From Rhynochetos jubatus (lineage: Eukaryota > Chordata > Aves > Eurypygiformes > Rhynochetidae), in assembly GCA_027574665.1 (NCBI GenBank), contig CM050656.1, positions 13,653,501-13,717,500 on the forward strand: a stretch of DNA of 64,000 bases, written 5' to 3'. Made by a program: the position numbers and the translations under genes. The notes beneath the pieces were generated by a model that was not told where the DNA came from, did no database searches, and was given only the letters and a program-made list of their open reading frames with translations. This document shows, in pieces, positions 1 through 11,500 of the stretch (the stretch's first letter is position 1; each line of letters opens with the position of its first letter).

Positions 1-3000
1 CACCTACACTTCCAAAGGGCAGAGGATTGGACTATCTTTCTGCATTCCTACCTTTAGCTGAATTCATTGTAAGCATCACAATACCGAAGTAACTTTAAAG
101 AACAGTTACTGTAAGTTAAGCTACTTACTTACTTAGTAAGTTAAGCTACTGTCTGAAGAGAGAAAAAACTCTTGCATGACAAAGTGTCTGTATAAGGGAA
201 AGTAGTTAAATGCAAACTTGTAACTAATACACGTATTTTGAACACAAACTGTACAAATTATCAACCTATTACTCTACAAAACCAAACCCGGGTATTTTGA
301 GTGCAGCTTTGTACTCAATCAGAGAATCTTTTTAGAAGTTCTCTTGTTTGAAAAACAGTGTCCAATAAGAGAACACACTATCTAATGTTCAGCTCTGCAT
401 TTCTTACGTTTTACGAGTTACTCAAACACAAAGATCTTCACAAAACTAAAATAAACTCTTGTGACGGTTCTTCTACAACCAAGGCAGTTATTGAAGCAGA
501 AACCGTATTTACAGTGTTCTTACAACTAGAACAATATACTCCACAGTAGTAGAGCATAAAGTTTACCAGAAGCAAGTTCTTATCATCAGCAGCTTCGTTT
601 CCAGCAAAGAGCACTTACCAAAAAAACCTTCCTCACTACACAAGTGAGAAAGTTTCTCACTTTCTGCAATTCCACTCTTGCCTACAGAGGTGGCAGCGTT
701 CTTCTTGTTCAAGGTTTTTAAGGACAAGTTCTACAAATACCTGTCTGGAACACCTAAATCTGTCTGAACCAACCCTAAAAAAAGGGAACAATAGGTCTTA
801 CAGTACTGCATTCCTAAAACTGGAAGTGGAATATGAATCTATGGATATAAGCAAGTGATGAATACTTGAAAAGTAAGTTCTCTTGCAAATCTGGTTCTTT
901 ATGGCCCGAGAGACCTGTATCATCTCTTTCCACACAATGCAAAGACTTCCATTTTTGGGAAAACCAAAACAGAGCAAACCCCAATAGAGAAGCCCTGAAG
1001 ACTTTAAAGAGAGCTTTTCAAATGTGAAAGTCTAACTTAAAGATCAAAAAAACCCCACAACTGGAAGAAGTACATACTGCAAAGCCTTCTGTTCCAACTT
1101 ACGGAGTAGTTTTAGAAACATCTTATTTCCCCTATCCAACAAGGCAGTAAAAGAACAGAGTAGAAGTCTTTCCACCTTGTGACAACCAGACAACTCTTAC
1201 TGACCAGAAGTCAACCTACCCAAAGTACCCAGAATGATCTGGAAGCTTCAGAAACAACAACAACTTCCTTACATCTCTTGGAAATATTGGAAGAGTAAAG
1301 TCTTCATGCTGCACGAGACTATGGACAGCGGACTGGAATCTCACTACACACCTACGTTGGAAATACTGATAAACATCAGAGCAGTCACCTGCTGTTCAGC
1401 TGTAGAACAGAAACCCAGACTAGGATACATCCCCAAATTTTGTGAAATACAGATCTATCTATTTTTGCACATTACATGTGTAGTAACACTGAGCTCAAAA
1501 ACCCTATTTGCTATTTCTCTTTTTCCAGAAATGTTAAAAATTATGAGAAAAAAACCATGTGATTGAACTTCATGACTAGATAGCTTAGTATCTAAGCTAT
1601 GTAATACAGCTTATCTCTTAGTAGTTACACACTTGGAGTCCGCAATGCAACGGAAAAATCATTTCAGTTAACAGTAGTACAACCAAGAATTACAACAACC
1701 ACCTATATTGGACTAAGTAACTAGACACATAAATTATCAACTGTATTTCAATTTAAGGTCGTAATTGCTGCTCCTTAGTGACATGTGGTTGTAGTGTGTA
1801 ACAGTCCTTCACAAAAAGCCTTACTGTAAATCCAAAACATAGAATGTTTCCATGAAGTAAGCATGACAGTGCTGGAGAAAGCCTGCAACCAAAGCTCTTC
1901 ATGTTCTGATAGACTTGCCAGAAGTCACATGCTAAAGTAAATAAAGTAAATCACTAACTGCTAACCCCTTCTAAGGCAATGGGAGTTTCACGAGTGACTT
2001 CGATTGGGTCAAAATTTCACCTGAGAGCTATTTTTTGAACATTTTACCACATAATTCTTTACTTTAAAAGGACTGTGTCTTTCTCCCCTACTCTTTAGCA
2101 CAACCATCCTTTGTTTTTTTCCTTAAATAAACTTTCTTCCACTTCTGATTAAGCAAATACTAATAACATTAATCTGAAAGACAGCACAGTAAGACTAAAA
2201 GATACTTGAAAACAAACTGCAACAGTAACTTGACAACTCATTTTCTGAAAAGTTATACTTGCTTATGAAAAGAATCAAATTTTGCTAACCCCAATTCTAC
2301 CAGTCCCTACTGGATCCCAGTCCTTGAAGCAGCCAGGAGATGAAGGAAAGCATAGTATCTGGCCATACGTTAGAAATACATCCAACAGACATTCTCAAAA
2401 GGTGACACCAGTCAGTATTCAATACGAAACACAGAATACACTTAGAGCTTCACCTTAAAAGCCCCAGTAAACGATCACTATGACATCAGTACTGTAATAA
2501 TGACAATATAAAATGAAAATGTGCAAATATATGCACAACCACTGAAAAACTACCACAATTTGTTTAATAATAACACCAAGCGTGTTTCCCAAATAAAGCT
2601 TGGAACTCCAAAGCCTAAAGAACATACTCTTTCCCAAAAATTTAGTATTAGTTACGTGGCAGCCCGAGACTAGATTAGTAAATTGAAGAGTTATACTCCA
2701 AGCCTACAGAAACTGCCGACATTCCTGGATGATCAGGTACGGAATACAAGACACCGTAAAGAAGCAGCGGAACCATATGCTCTCCCTTAGGAGAGCTCAG
2801 GACTAGGAGACAAAGGGGATATCGCTAAGCTGGGACGCCTGGATACCACTGTATCTTTCCAAATACAACAGAAACCAGAAACGTATTTTACGAGTTTGGG
2901 ATATAATTGGACATGTATCACAGCCTCAAGAGAGAACAGATTTGTGGTGTTAAATATCTCCCTTTTTGGACCCCTGCGTTCTTAAACATCAACGTTCCTA

Positions 3001-3100
3001 CAGGGCAGAGGCAGTTCGGGTCCAACAGCAGGAACCTGAACGAGCAGGGAAGCACCAGCATGAGGCAGGTGTGAGAAGCCAGCCGAGAGCGCACAAACAC
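1..3100 (-). other. probable ZZZ3 intron 1 (non-coding)
   Basis: A+T-rich sequence with no convincing coding exon on either strand; the longest open frame, 110 codons at 1234-1566, matches no family I recognise. It lies on the far side of the CpG island from USP33. In human and other vertebrates the next gene there is ZZZ3, in the same orientation as USP33, with its first coding exon far from the promoter. I therefore read this as ZZZ3 intron 1. That is inference from gene order only, since no ZZZ3 protein sequence is present. A 15-bp direct repeat occurs at 111-125 and 136-150. Confidence 0.4.
111..150. repeat. short direct repeat, 15 bp x 2
   Basis: The 15-mer GTAAGTTAAGCTACT occurs at 111-125 and again at 136-150, separated by TTACTTACTTA. 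It looks like a local tandem duplication by slippage. No function is suggested. Confidence 0.8.
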
Positions 3101-3803
3101 CATCAAGTGCTTGTGGAGGGCAAGGGCATGGCCCAAGGCTGCACACGGGTCCAGGAAGGACCTCGGGATGTCAGCACAGGCTGGAAGCAGCGAGCAGCAC
3201 CGGAGCACTCGGAGGGACAGCCAAGTTAGCGTTGTGAAGCTGGGCAACCTGTCCTGCAGGCGATACGGCAGGCCAGGGGGGACACACCGACGGGCGCTGC
3301 GGGGCACGCCGCCCTCCCGGGCCAGCACCGGCAGTCAGCCCGCCACCCCGCACCCGCGGCTGCAGGGCCCCGGGGCAAGGGCAGAGGCGGTGCGGCGGTG
3401 GGGAGGGGGGGAGAAGCGCGGAACAAGCAAGGGGCCACAGCACGGAGCACGCCGTGCGCTCCCCGGGAGAGGCGGGGGAGGGGGGGGTGCGCGGCGCGGC
3501 CCGGGCACTGCGAGGGGCAGGGGTGAGGTGAGCTGAGGTGAGGCGGGGCAGGGCCGGGGCGGTGGGGGAGGAGGAGAAAGCGGAGCGGAGCCAGTCGCGC
3601 TTCCCCGGGGCGCCCAACCCCGCCCCGCTCCCCGTGTGGCCCGGGGCAGGATGGCGGGGAGGAGGCTGGTCCCAGGGTCCCCGCCCCCCGGGCCCCCGTT
3701 ACCATTACCCAGCACGCCCAGCGCTGCGCCGCCATCCCGCAGCCGGCCCGCTCCCGCAGGGACGGCGCGACCTCGCGAGATTTCCTTCCTCCCCTCACCC
3801 CCG

Positions 3804-3826
3804 CCCCCCCCCCCCCCCCCCCCCCC
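3804..3826. repeat. homopolymer of 23 C
   Basis: An uninterrupted run of 23 C on the plus strand (23 G on the minus strand) lies inside the CpG island, flanked by further C-rich sequence. Such runs can form i-motif or G-quadruplex structures and are error-prone in sequencing, so the exact length may not be reliable. Confidence 0.95.
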
Positions 3827-4101
3827 AAGCCCGCGACCCGGCTCGGCCCCGCGCGCGCACGCGCACCGCCCGCACTCAGCTCAGCCCCAACATGGCGGCC
3901 GCGGCGCCGCGCACGTGCCCCCGACCCCGGCCGGGCGCGCGCACGGCCACACGTAACGCGCGGGAGGGGGAGCGGGAGGGGCGGGGCCGGCGCGCACGCG
4001 CACGCGGCGCCGCTGCGGGCCAGCTGATTCGAACAGGGCGCGCGAGCCGCCACCTCCTCCCCGCACGCGCTGGTCACGTGGGGGCTTCCCCCCTCTCATT
4101 C

Positions 4102-4122
4102 CCTCCTCCTCCTCCTCCTCCT
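4102..4122. repeat. (CCT)n triplet repeat in CpG island
   Basis: About seven units of CCT on the plus strand (GGA on the minus strand) lie between the CACGTG box at 4075 and the candidate splice donor at 4210. GGA repeats can form G-quadruplex structures, and if transcription runs leftward this may lie in or next to a 5' non-coding exon or intron 1. Confidence 0.85.
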
Positions 4123-7100
4123 TCCCCCTCCCCTCGCGGGTTCCGAACTCGGCACCATCCGGGTCCCCCTTCCCCCGGGGCCGGGCCCGCGCCCGGGCCC
4201 GAGCCCTCACCTGGCGCCCGCTCCTCGGCGCGGCGGGCGCGGCCGGCCCACGCAGCCCCGCGCGCGGCTCGCTCCCTCCGTGCTGCCCGCACCAGGCAGC
4301 GGCGGCGGCTCCGCACAGCGCCTGCTCCCCTCAGCGCGGCGGCGGCTCCTTCCGCTTCCTTCCCCTCCCCCTCCAGCCGCTGCGGCGGGGACCCGCTCCC
4401 TGCAGCTCCGCCTGCTGGCAGAGGGCGGAGGCGGCCTGGTCGCGGCCGGGGGGCGGCCCGCTGCCCCGGGCGGGGGTGGGGGCAGAGTGGCGCCGCGCCC
4501 CGCCGCGCCTGGAGAGGAGGGCGGGCCCCGCGCTGCGGCACGGCACGGCGCGGGACGGGCCCCCGCGCGCCGGGGCAGGTGCCTGGCGGGGCGCCCTGAG
4601 GGACGGAGCTCCGCGCGGGCGGCCGAGGCGGGCGGAGGACGGGGGCGGCGCGGCCCGCAGCGGGTGCTCCCGCCCGCCGCCCCCTCCGGCGGGCCGCCCT
4701 GGCGCCGAGCCGCGCCGGCAGCGCCTGGTGACTGGCGGGTTCGCCGCGGGTGGGAAGGGGAGCGGGGAGCAGAGCTCGGGGGCGGCAGTCTGCCGACAGC
4801 GAGGGCTGCAGCCCAGGCCGTGCGGGGCAATTTCTGCCTCCGCAAGCCCCCGCCGTGCCCCAGACGCGGGGCTGGTGTGTCGGCGGCTCCCGAACGCTCC
4901 CAGAGCTCGGTCCCGACTCTCGCTTCAAGCGGTGCCTCAGGGACAGGCGCTGCGGGCTGCTCTGGCCCTCTGGATTATGACTAAAGTGAACCAATCGCGC
5001 TTTCAAATCTATGAGTTTTGGTGCTGCCTAGTTCTCTGCTAACGTGTATGTGATCACCGGGGGTGAGGAGTTCATGCTCCAAGCATCACCGCTGAGCTCC
5101 CACCGGGGAACTAGGCTCTCCTGGTTTGTAATGTTATTTTTTTCCCTGTTATACCACGGCTGTAATGCATCTGGAAGAGCTTCACAGAGCCAAGAAACAC
5201 AAAATACTCAAGTCCTCTGTTAAATGCTTATGAATTTGAGAACCTTTCTATTCAGAACAATCAACAACCATCCAAATTGCTGGAAAATCCTAAGCTAAAA
5301 CAGGTTTTTCTGTAACAAGACAGAGTACTGAAGAATATTTTCGATTGCTTTTAGAAGTAGTTTCTGACTGCATCGTAATTTAACTGATTGATACTTCTGT
5401 ACAGAAAGCAGATTTAATAAAACCCTAATTGCCCAACCCACGAGGCTCGTCATAGAGACACTCATCCTGCAGTGCCGGAGCCTGCTGAAAACCCTCAGCA
5501 GCTTTTCCACTTTCCCAAGCAGTTTTCACTTTTCCCTGCTGACTTGGCACTCTTCTCCCATGACGAGATTCAAAACAACCGAAATCCCACAAGAGAGAGA
5601 AGGCTTTTTCGTGAGCCCACGCCACTGTTCTCATGCAGTGTCTGCAAGGGGAACCGCACTTCCCGCCCTACTGCGGGAGCACCGACGTTGTGAACTGCAG
5701 TGCATTCGGCCAGACGGTCACTGGGCGCAACAGCTGCAGCAGCTGAAGATACAACTGCCTTTAGGCAAGTGTTGGTGCTTTCACAGTAGAACTGAGGGTT
5801 CCTCCCAGCTGCTTCAAGGCACAATCAATTGGTTCTTTTCCCCCCTCCCCCCCCAATTCCCCTGTCTGTTTAAGGGTCCAGTTGAGCAACGGCGCTGACC
5901 CAACGTGATGGTGGCTGGCACGCGAGGCAGCCCCTCTTTCCCCCTCAATCTCCCCTTGCCCACCAGTGCTCATCCGCACAGGCTGAACCAGTCAGACATC
6001 CTAAACCACCAAGAAACCGTTCCCATTCCTGGTGCGTTCGTTAGTTTTCAGCTAGAAAATAAGCTGCGTTGGCTCACTGCGGAGACGGACAAGAGAGCCA
6101 GCATGTGAGATGGGGGAGTGTTGCAAATAGAGGGGAGGAACAGGACAATCCTCTTTTGGCAGCAGTCACTTTCTGGCAAGAGGATTAAGCCAGTTGAACT
6201 GTATTGTCTAACCACACCCTACACCGGGATTTGCCTTGAATTCACCGAGGAACACTGAACTACTAGGCTCTGCCATCTTGCTTAAGAAGCAATCGTGTCT
6301 GGCGATGGGATGATAACAGAGCAACTTGTTAATGGTGTGCTGTTTCAGGTTAATTAAAGGTACAGTCCCCAGGCTCTTGCCCCACCTTTACATGCCCCCT
6401 GCTTCTCCCTGGACTGAATCCAGCCATTGTGTACCTACAGGGTAGTTTGGCTCAGCTAACCTTCCAGAGGAAAATTAACAGTACCCAAAGAAGAAAGCAG
6501 CAGTCCATGTGCAGTAAGGGCTGAGATCAAGGAAGTTTACCAAGACCTCCGCCCAAGAGGATTTACATTAAACCTGGAGAAACCTGCTCCATTTGAAGCT
6601 GGGTGGTTGGGGCTCCACATCCCTGTTGTCCCCACAGTTCAAAAAAATCTCTTTTCTATCCACTCCTGCAGCCCCTTCCCCACAGGATCCTATAGAAGCT
6701 TTTAAACAGTTCCAAAGTACAAAGAACATGCTCCTGGCCTAGCAGCACCACACTGCTTTCTCCAACATGCTTTCACTCCCAGTCCGTCTCCCTTGCTCCT
6801 CATGCACACTACCCAAACTACATCACATTCCTAAGTCCTGTGGCTGCAGTTTCCTCTGTCCTGCAGCATCTCTCCAGTACCAGTAATGGGTAGCTGCGTT
6901 TATCACGGGCAGCCTCGGGTATTACTCATTTATAGGGCAAGATCAATTTCTCTGACCCCATCAATATTGGTGGTGAAAAAAACAAACCACCCACCATTCT
7001 CAAGGGAAAACGGTGTTAATGACAGCTTTTCAGCACGTTACAATGGGACAACCTAAAAAACACTCGATCAGCCCCTCCCCCAAGTCAGTGCCTTCTCCAG

Positions 7101-8460
7101 AATCAGGAGGCAAGATGTTTTAAATCCCTCCACACCACTGAAACCTCAGCTCAGGTTGGCGCGTAAGGAACTGGCAAAGCCCACAAGGTGCAGCTTTGAT
7201 GAAGCTGTTACACGGCTCACACTTTAGTGGCAGCATGGCTGTTTCTACCTCTCTCAATCCATGAAATAGCTTAATTGCATCCTTTATTATTAGAGCAAAT
7301 TAAACATGATTTTTTTTTTTCTGACAAAAGGTTACCGAAGTTCACTCTTCACAATGAAGCAGTTGATCCTAAGGACATCTACGGTAGTTCTGTGACTGGG
7401 ATCCTGCTTGCTACCCAGCACTGCAGTTAAAACAGGGCTTGGGTTCTCAGGTACAGCTCTGGATCTACACTGGCTCTTAAAAAGGGCAGGAAGGATGAGG
7501 AAGATCATAGCTGAATTCATCTCCAGAGTTCAACTCAGGCTTATTTGTTCTGACTCAAGGGCAGCCCAGTAGTAGACTGGCTGGTTGCGTGGAATTACTC
7601 AGGTGGCTGCACAATAATCCCTGGACAAGAGCAGAGAGACTTTTCCTAAAGCTATCTTAGGCTCAGTAGGGTCAACTTCCACAGTAAGTCCCAAACCTAA
7701 TACACCATCCCGGACTGGCTGAGTTGGCTCAGCACAACACTCAGAAGTCTCTGCATTAATTACTCATTTTCTTCGTAGGTACTTTATAGGCATTCTTTTG
7801 GATTTTGTATTTACATATTTCTGAAAGAAAATAAAACAAAGCATTTGCATTTGTGAGAATTCCAACAATAGTTACAGAAAATAAGGTTATAAAAGGGAAG
7901 TTTTTGTTGAGCTAAAATTAAAAAAACCCCCACCCCAGACAAAACCAAACATTTTTAACAGTGTTAAGACCATTTTCTGCTTAAATATGGATCCTTATAC
8001 AGAATCATTTCATGTAGTCTTTATTATAGGTTTTGCTCCTCAGTTCTGCCTGCTGTATTCCCTGGAGAGCCCTCGTTTCTCCCTCCCCTCCCATCCCCAA
8101 TCATTCTAGTATATATAAAGAACAAATATGAGAAAGGCTAGATTTCCCTTAATGTCATCAACAAAGCATTTTCAGTGTTTTCACCTGAAGCAAAATGCTT
8201 TAGATAAAACAATTTTGTTTGTGTCTAAATTTAAAAAAAATTCTGCCTGAGGACATACCCTACTGACTCACTTAGGTGTGGCTTCAGTAGCCCGTTCACA
8301 TCAGAGACTGCACAGGCTTTGTGCCACAACTTTTCATAAAATTTACAGTATTATCACTTCAGTAAAATATAGTAACAAAATGCATGTTTTTAGTAATATT
8401 TCTGCTACTTCAAATACACTAGAACTGTAATTGAAAAAATATGCAATTGCAGTAAATTGC

Positions 8461-8530
8461 ACAGGGTTGTAAGAGGTCATCTGGTCTAGTACCTACTCAG
8501 AATAATTCCACTCCAGCCATAAATCTCAAA
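8461..8530 (-). repeat. decayed CR1 3'-end fragment
   Basis: The stretch AGGTCATCTGGTCTAGTACC resembles the reverse complement of the conserved CR1 3' tail, the segment just before the terminal octamers, followed by the 'ccactccagcc' side. It is short and diverged, so assignment is by resemblance only. Confidence 0.4.
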
Positions 8531-11500
8531 TGCCTGTTTTTAAGACTTTTTTTTTTTTTTTTAGTGGGAAAAGGGCAGGGGGAAATCAAAAGTTTCAGCT
8601 CTTTATTAAACAGAACGATCTCCAGTCACTGGTAAAGAATATGTACCTTAAACAATTTAGGAGTCTTACAACATGCAGAGACTATTGCAGAGGTGACTTG
8701 AGTTACTGAGAGATGTCATATTCCCTGTTGAAACAGTTGCCAATTAAAAAAGTTAAACACATTTAGGAAATTATTAGATTATTATTATTTCCATTTGATG
8801 CCCATATATTTAAAGCAGGGGCAGCCTAATCCAAATTGGTCTAAAAGGTTGCAGTTAAGTAGATCTGATACTTACTTTTAATAATTAAGTTCATTAGACT
8901 ATATTCAGTACAATATATAACCAGTCCTTGCTCATGAGGCATTCCCATTTAGTGGCTTTTTCTCATTTCAGTAGAGGCTTCAAAGTCAGGTAGATATGAA
9001 ATGACTGTAATGCATTATTTACAAAAATATTCCAGATAGGAACTTATTAAACATAAAAGCAGTATCCCAAGAAGGAACCTCCTTGTTTTTCAAAATGCGT
9101 TCTACTTCTTAGTTTTTAATGTTCAGAAGTAAGATTTTAGATTTCAAAACCGAAATATTGGTGTCTAAAATATTTCGAGGAACTGTATTTTTATATTTTC
9201 TTTAAGTTACCTTGAGCATGTTATTACTCCAGCGTATAAAATCTGACTCAGGCTTCAAGAACACAACAGCTCAGAGACTTCCAGGTCCTGGAAGATTTCA
9301 TATATGAGACAGGGACATTTTGACTAAATGGGACTAGAACGGGAGCTGGACCTGTATGGGCACAGGTGGTTTTGCCCATGGCACTGACTGTAAGAGTTAG
9401 CTTACTCTAGGAGTTTTACCCCTTACAGATGTTATGAACTCATCCAAACAATCGCTATCACAATCTCTTCCCTCTTCCTTAGAAACTTCCCTCTGTTACA
9501 CGTATGAAGCGCTCTCGGGTATCTGTGGGTCTGCATTAATACCTTGAATTACGTACAACCTACATAAGGATGTGTCAGGTCATGGAATATCCCTACTACT
9601 GTTCTAACTACCTTGCATATTCCTCCAGGTCCTAGAACACAACAAAGGGTTCTATTGTTACTCAAACTGAATAGCATGTAGTATGTTCAATGTAAACCCA
9701 AAAACACAGATGAGAAGCTTTCAAGTAAGATGTAGGTGTCTAAATATTAATAAGACCTGGCACATTTCTCCCTAGCCTTTAGGCACAATTTTTTCCCAAA
9801 AGAAAGGTTTTCTTAGAGACCCTCTCATATAAGATGTGAAAGACCGAATTTCTCTTCAAACCTAACTGCCATTCCATGGGAGTGGATGCCAGCGCCACTG
9901 ACAGTTTAAAAAGGGGAGATGCCTGTTCCAATCCGGACTGGCAGGTAGGCAGTTTTCAGATTTAGGTTAACAGCGTGATCAGGAAGCATCATCTTCTGCA
10001 GGAGGCTTGCAGAGCAGAAGCCCAGAAAGTAAGTATGTTAAAGGTATCTTGTTCAGTAGCTACAGAAAGAGCCCGTGAAGACAAGCCTCTGCACCTGAGT
10101 GTGCAAAATCAAGCTCACACATGAAGACCAGATTGCTATTGATACAGTTTAAGAGACAAATTACCTCCACTACTCTGCTTGGTTGGAAAGCAAATAAATT
10201 ATACTACAGACAAAGAAGCAAACAAGGTAAAAGAGAGTACATTTCCCCTACTAGAAATTCTCCAGAAGATGTGACACCGAAGAAGAGTCCAGAGCTAAAT
10301 GAATGTGCTATTTCTTACTTCTACAGTTAAATTATAAAGTCAGTCTAAATATAAAACCTTCAGTACTAGAATAGAAATTTAATTGAAAATATTATCTAAC
10401 TGCCTTAATAGCTGCCAATCAACTCGCATTCTGACATGTATGAGTGCATTTCTTCTGTTATAGCTGAAAATCTCAGTCTTACTTCTGGCCCTAAAGAGAA
10501 GGTGCGCGGCGCATTGGTGGAAACAAGTATGCATTCACAGCGTGAGCAAGTGCTGCCTGTCTGTTCATTTGGGTTTGGCATTTTAACAGACACCCAGGGG
10601 AAGGGGGGGGGAAAGCAGTGTATCACCATGGTAACCAGGACATCTTGGTTTTGCATGTACATTAAAAAGAATCACACAGGACAGAACAAAATTAGTCACC
10701 TAGAAAGATACTCATTTCTGGGCAAAACTATTCAACATTAATGAAAATTAAAATGTCTTGGCATTGTCTTGAGAGGTAAGGGACAAGAATTGCTGCTTTT
10801 TATTTCTGACAGCTGACAGTTTATTTCAGCTAAGTTTTTTCTTATTTGTATGAATCAAACCCTCTGCCCTCTTTATTTTTCTCAAGCACTTTAAGATTTA
10901 CTTTCTCATGTGGTAAGTTATTCAAAAACTAAATCTCACTAACGTTCTTAACATATAGTAAGTTCTGTGTGAGTTCCAAGGGGGAAAAGGAAGAACATAT
11001 CTGGAAATGAAATCTTCACAACCTCATTTATATTAGGAAAACATTTTGTGGATGGTGAGTCCTTTTTTGTTGCACCTCCCATGCTGCTGAACACATGACT
11101 AGTAAGAAAAATGAGTGATTTGAGATTGACTAGCATTGCATAAAGGCATATCAGAACCGCATAAATAACCAGTGTTCCTATTACGCCAACTTTACATTTC
11201 TACTGACAGTTCATTTCATACTGGTATATAATCAGTAAGTCCAGTGCCAACTGTATTTCCTCAAGTCCACTCGTTTCAACAATCAGAACTTGTATTTTAC
11301 CCTTTTAGCTAATCAACTCAATATTAAGCAAGTCAGAAAGTGACATTTCTTACATATCTTACAAACGTCCTATTTGAGTGATCAAATGCCTATTGCATTT
11401 TCTTAAGTCCACACACATACCCCTCTACGACCCTTAAAAGGAAACCTGTCAGAGGGACTTGGCACGTAGTATCACTGACAATCCATAAAACCTATCAGGG

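Larger units (their letters stand above)
3100..4990 (-). promoter_or_regulatory. CpG island, probable ZZZ3 promoter
   Basis: A sharp switch from A+T-rich sequence to dense G+C with many CpG marks this as a CpG-island promoter. Visible elements include CTCGCGAGA at 3772-3780 (ZBTB33/Kaiso-type motif), NRF1-like alternating GCGCACGCGC stretches near 3850-3866 and 3988-4009, ATGGCGGC (YY1-type) at 3892-3899, and CACGTG at 4075-4080. No TATA box is evident. On the minus strand CGCCAG|GTGAGG at 4211/4210 is a good donor for a first non-coding exon. Others, such as GTGAGG near 3791-3799, are possible, so the start site is not fixed. ZZZ3 is assigned because the island lies about 12 kb beyond the USP33 3' end, as in the conserved order ZZZ3-USP33-MIGA1. 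Confidence 0.6.

Noticed and set aside
3226..5006. Long open frames of 188-353 codons on both strands in the left CpG island
   Set aside because: They are Arg/Pro/Ala/Gly-rich, overlap in several frames and coincide with the CpG island, where stop codons are rare by composition. No domain is recognisable.
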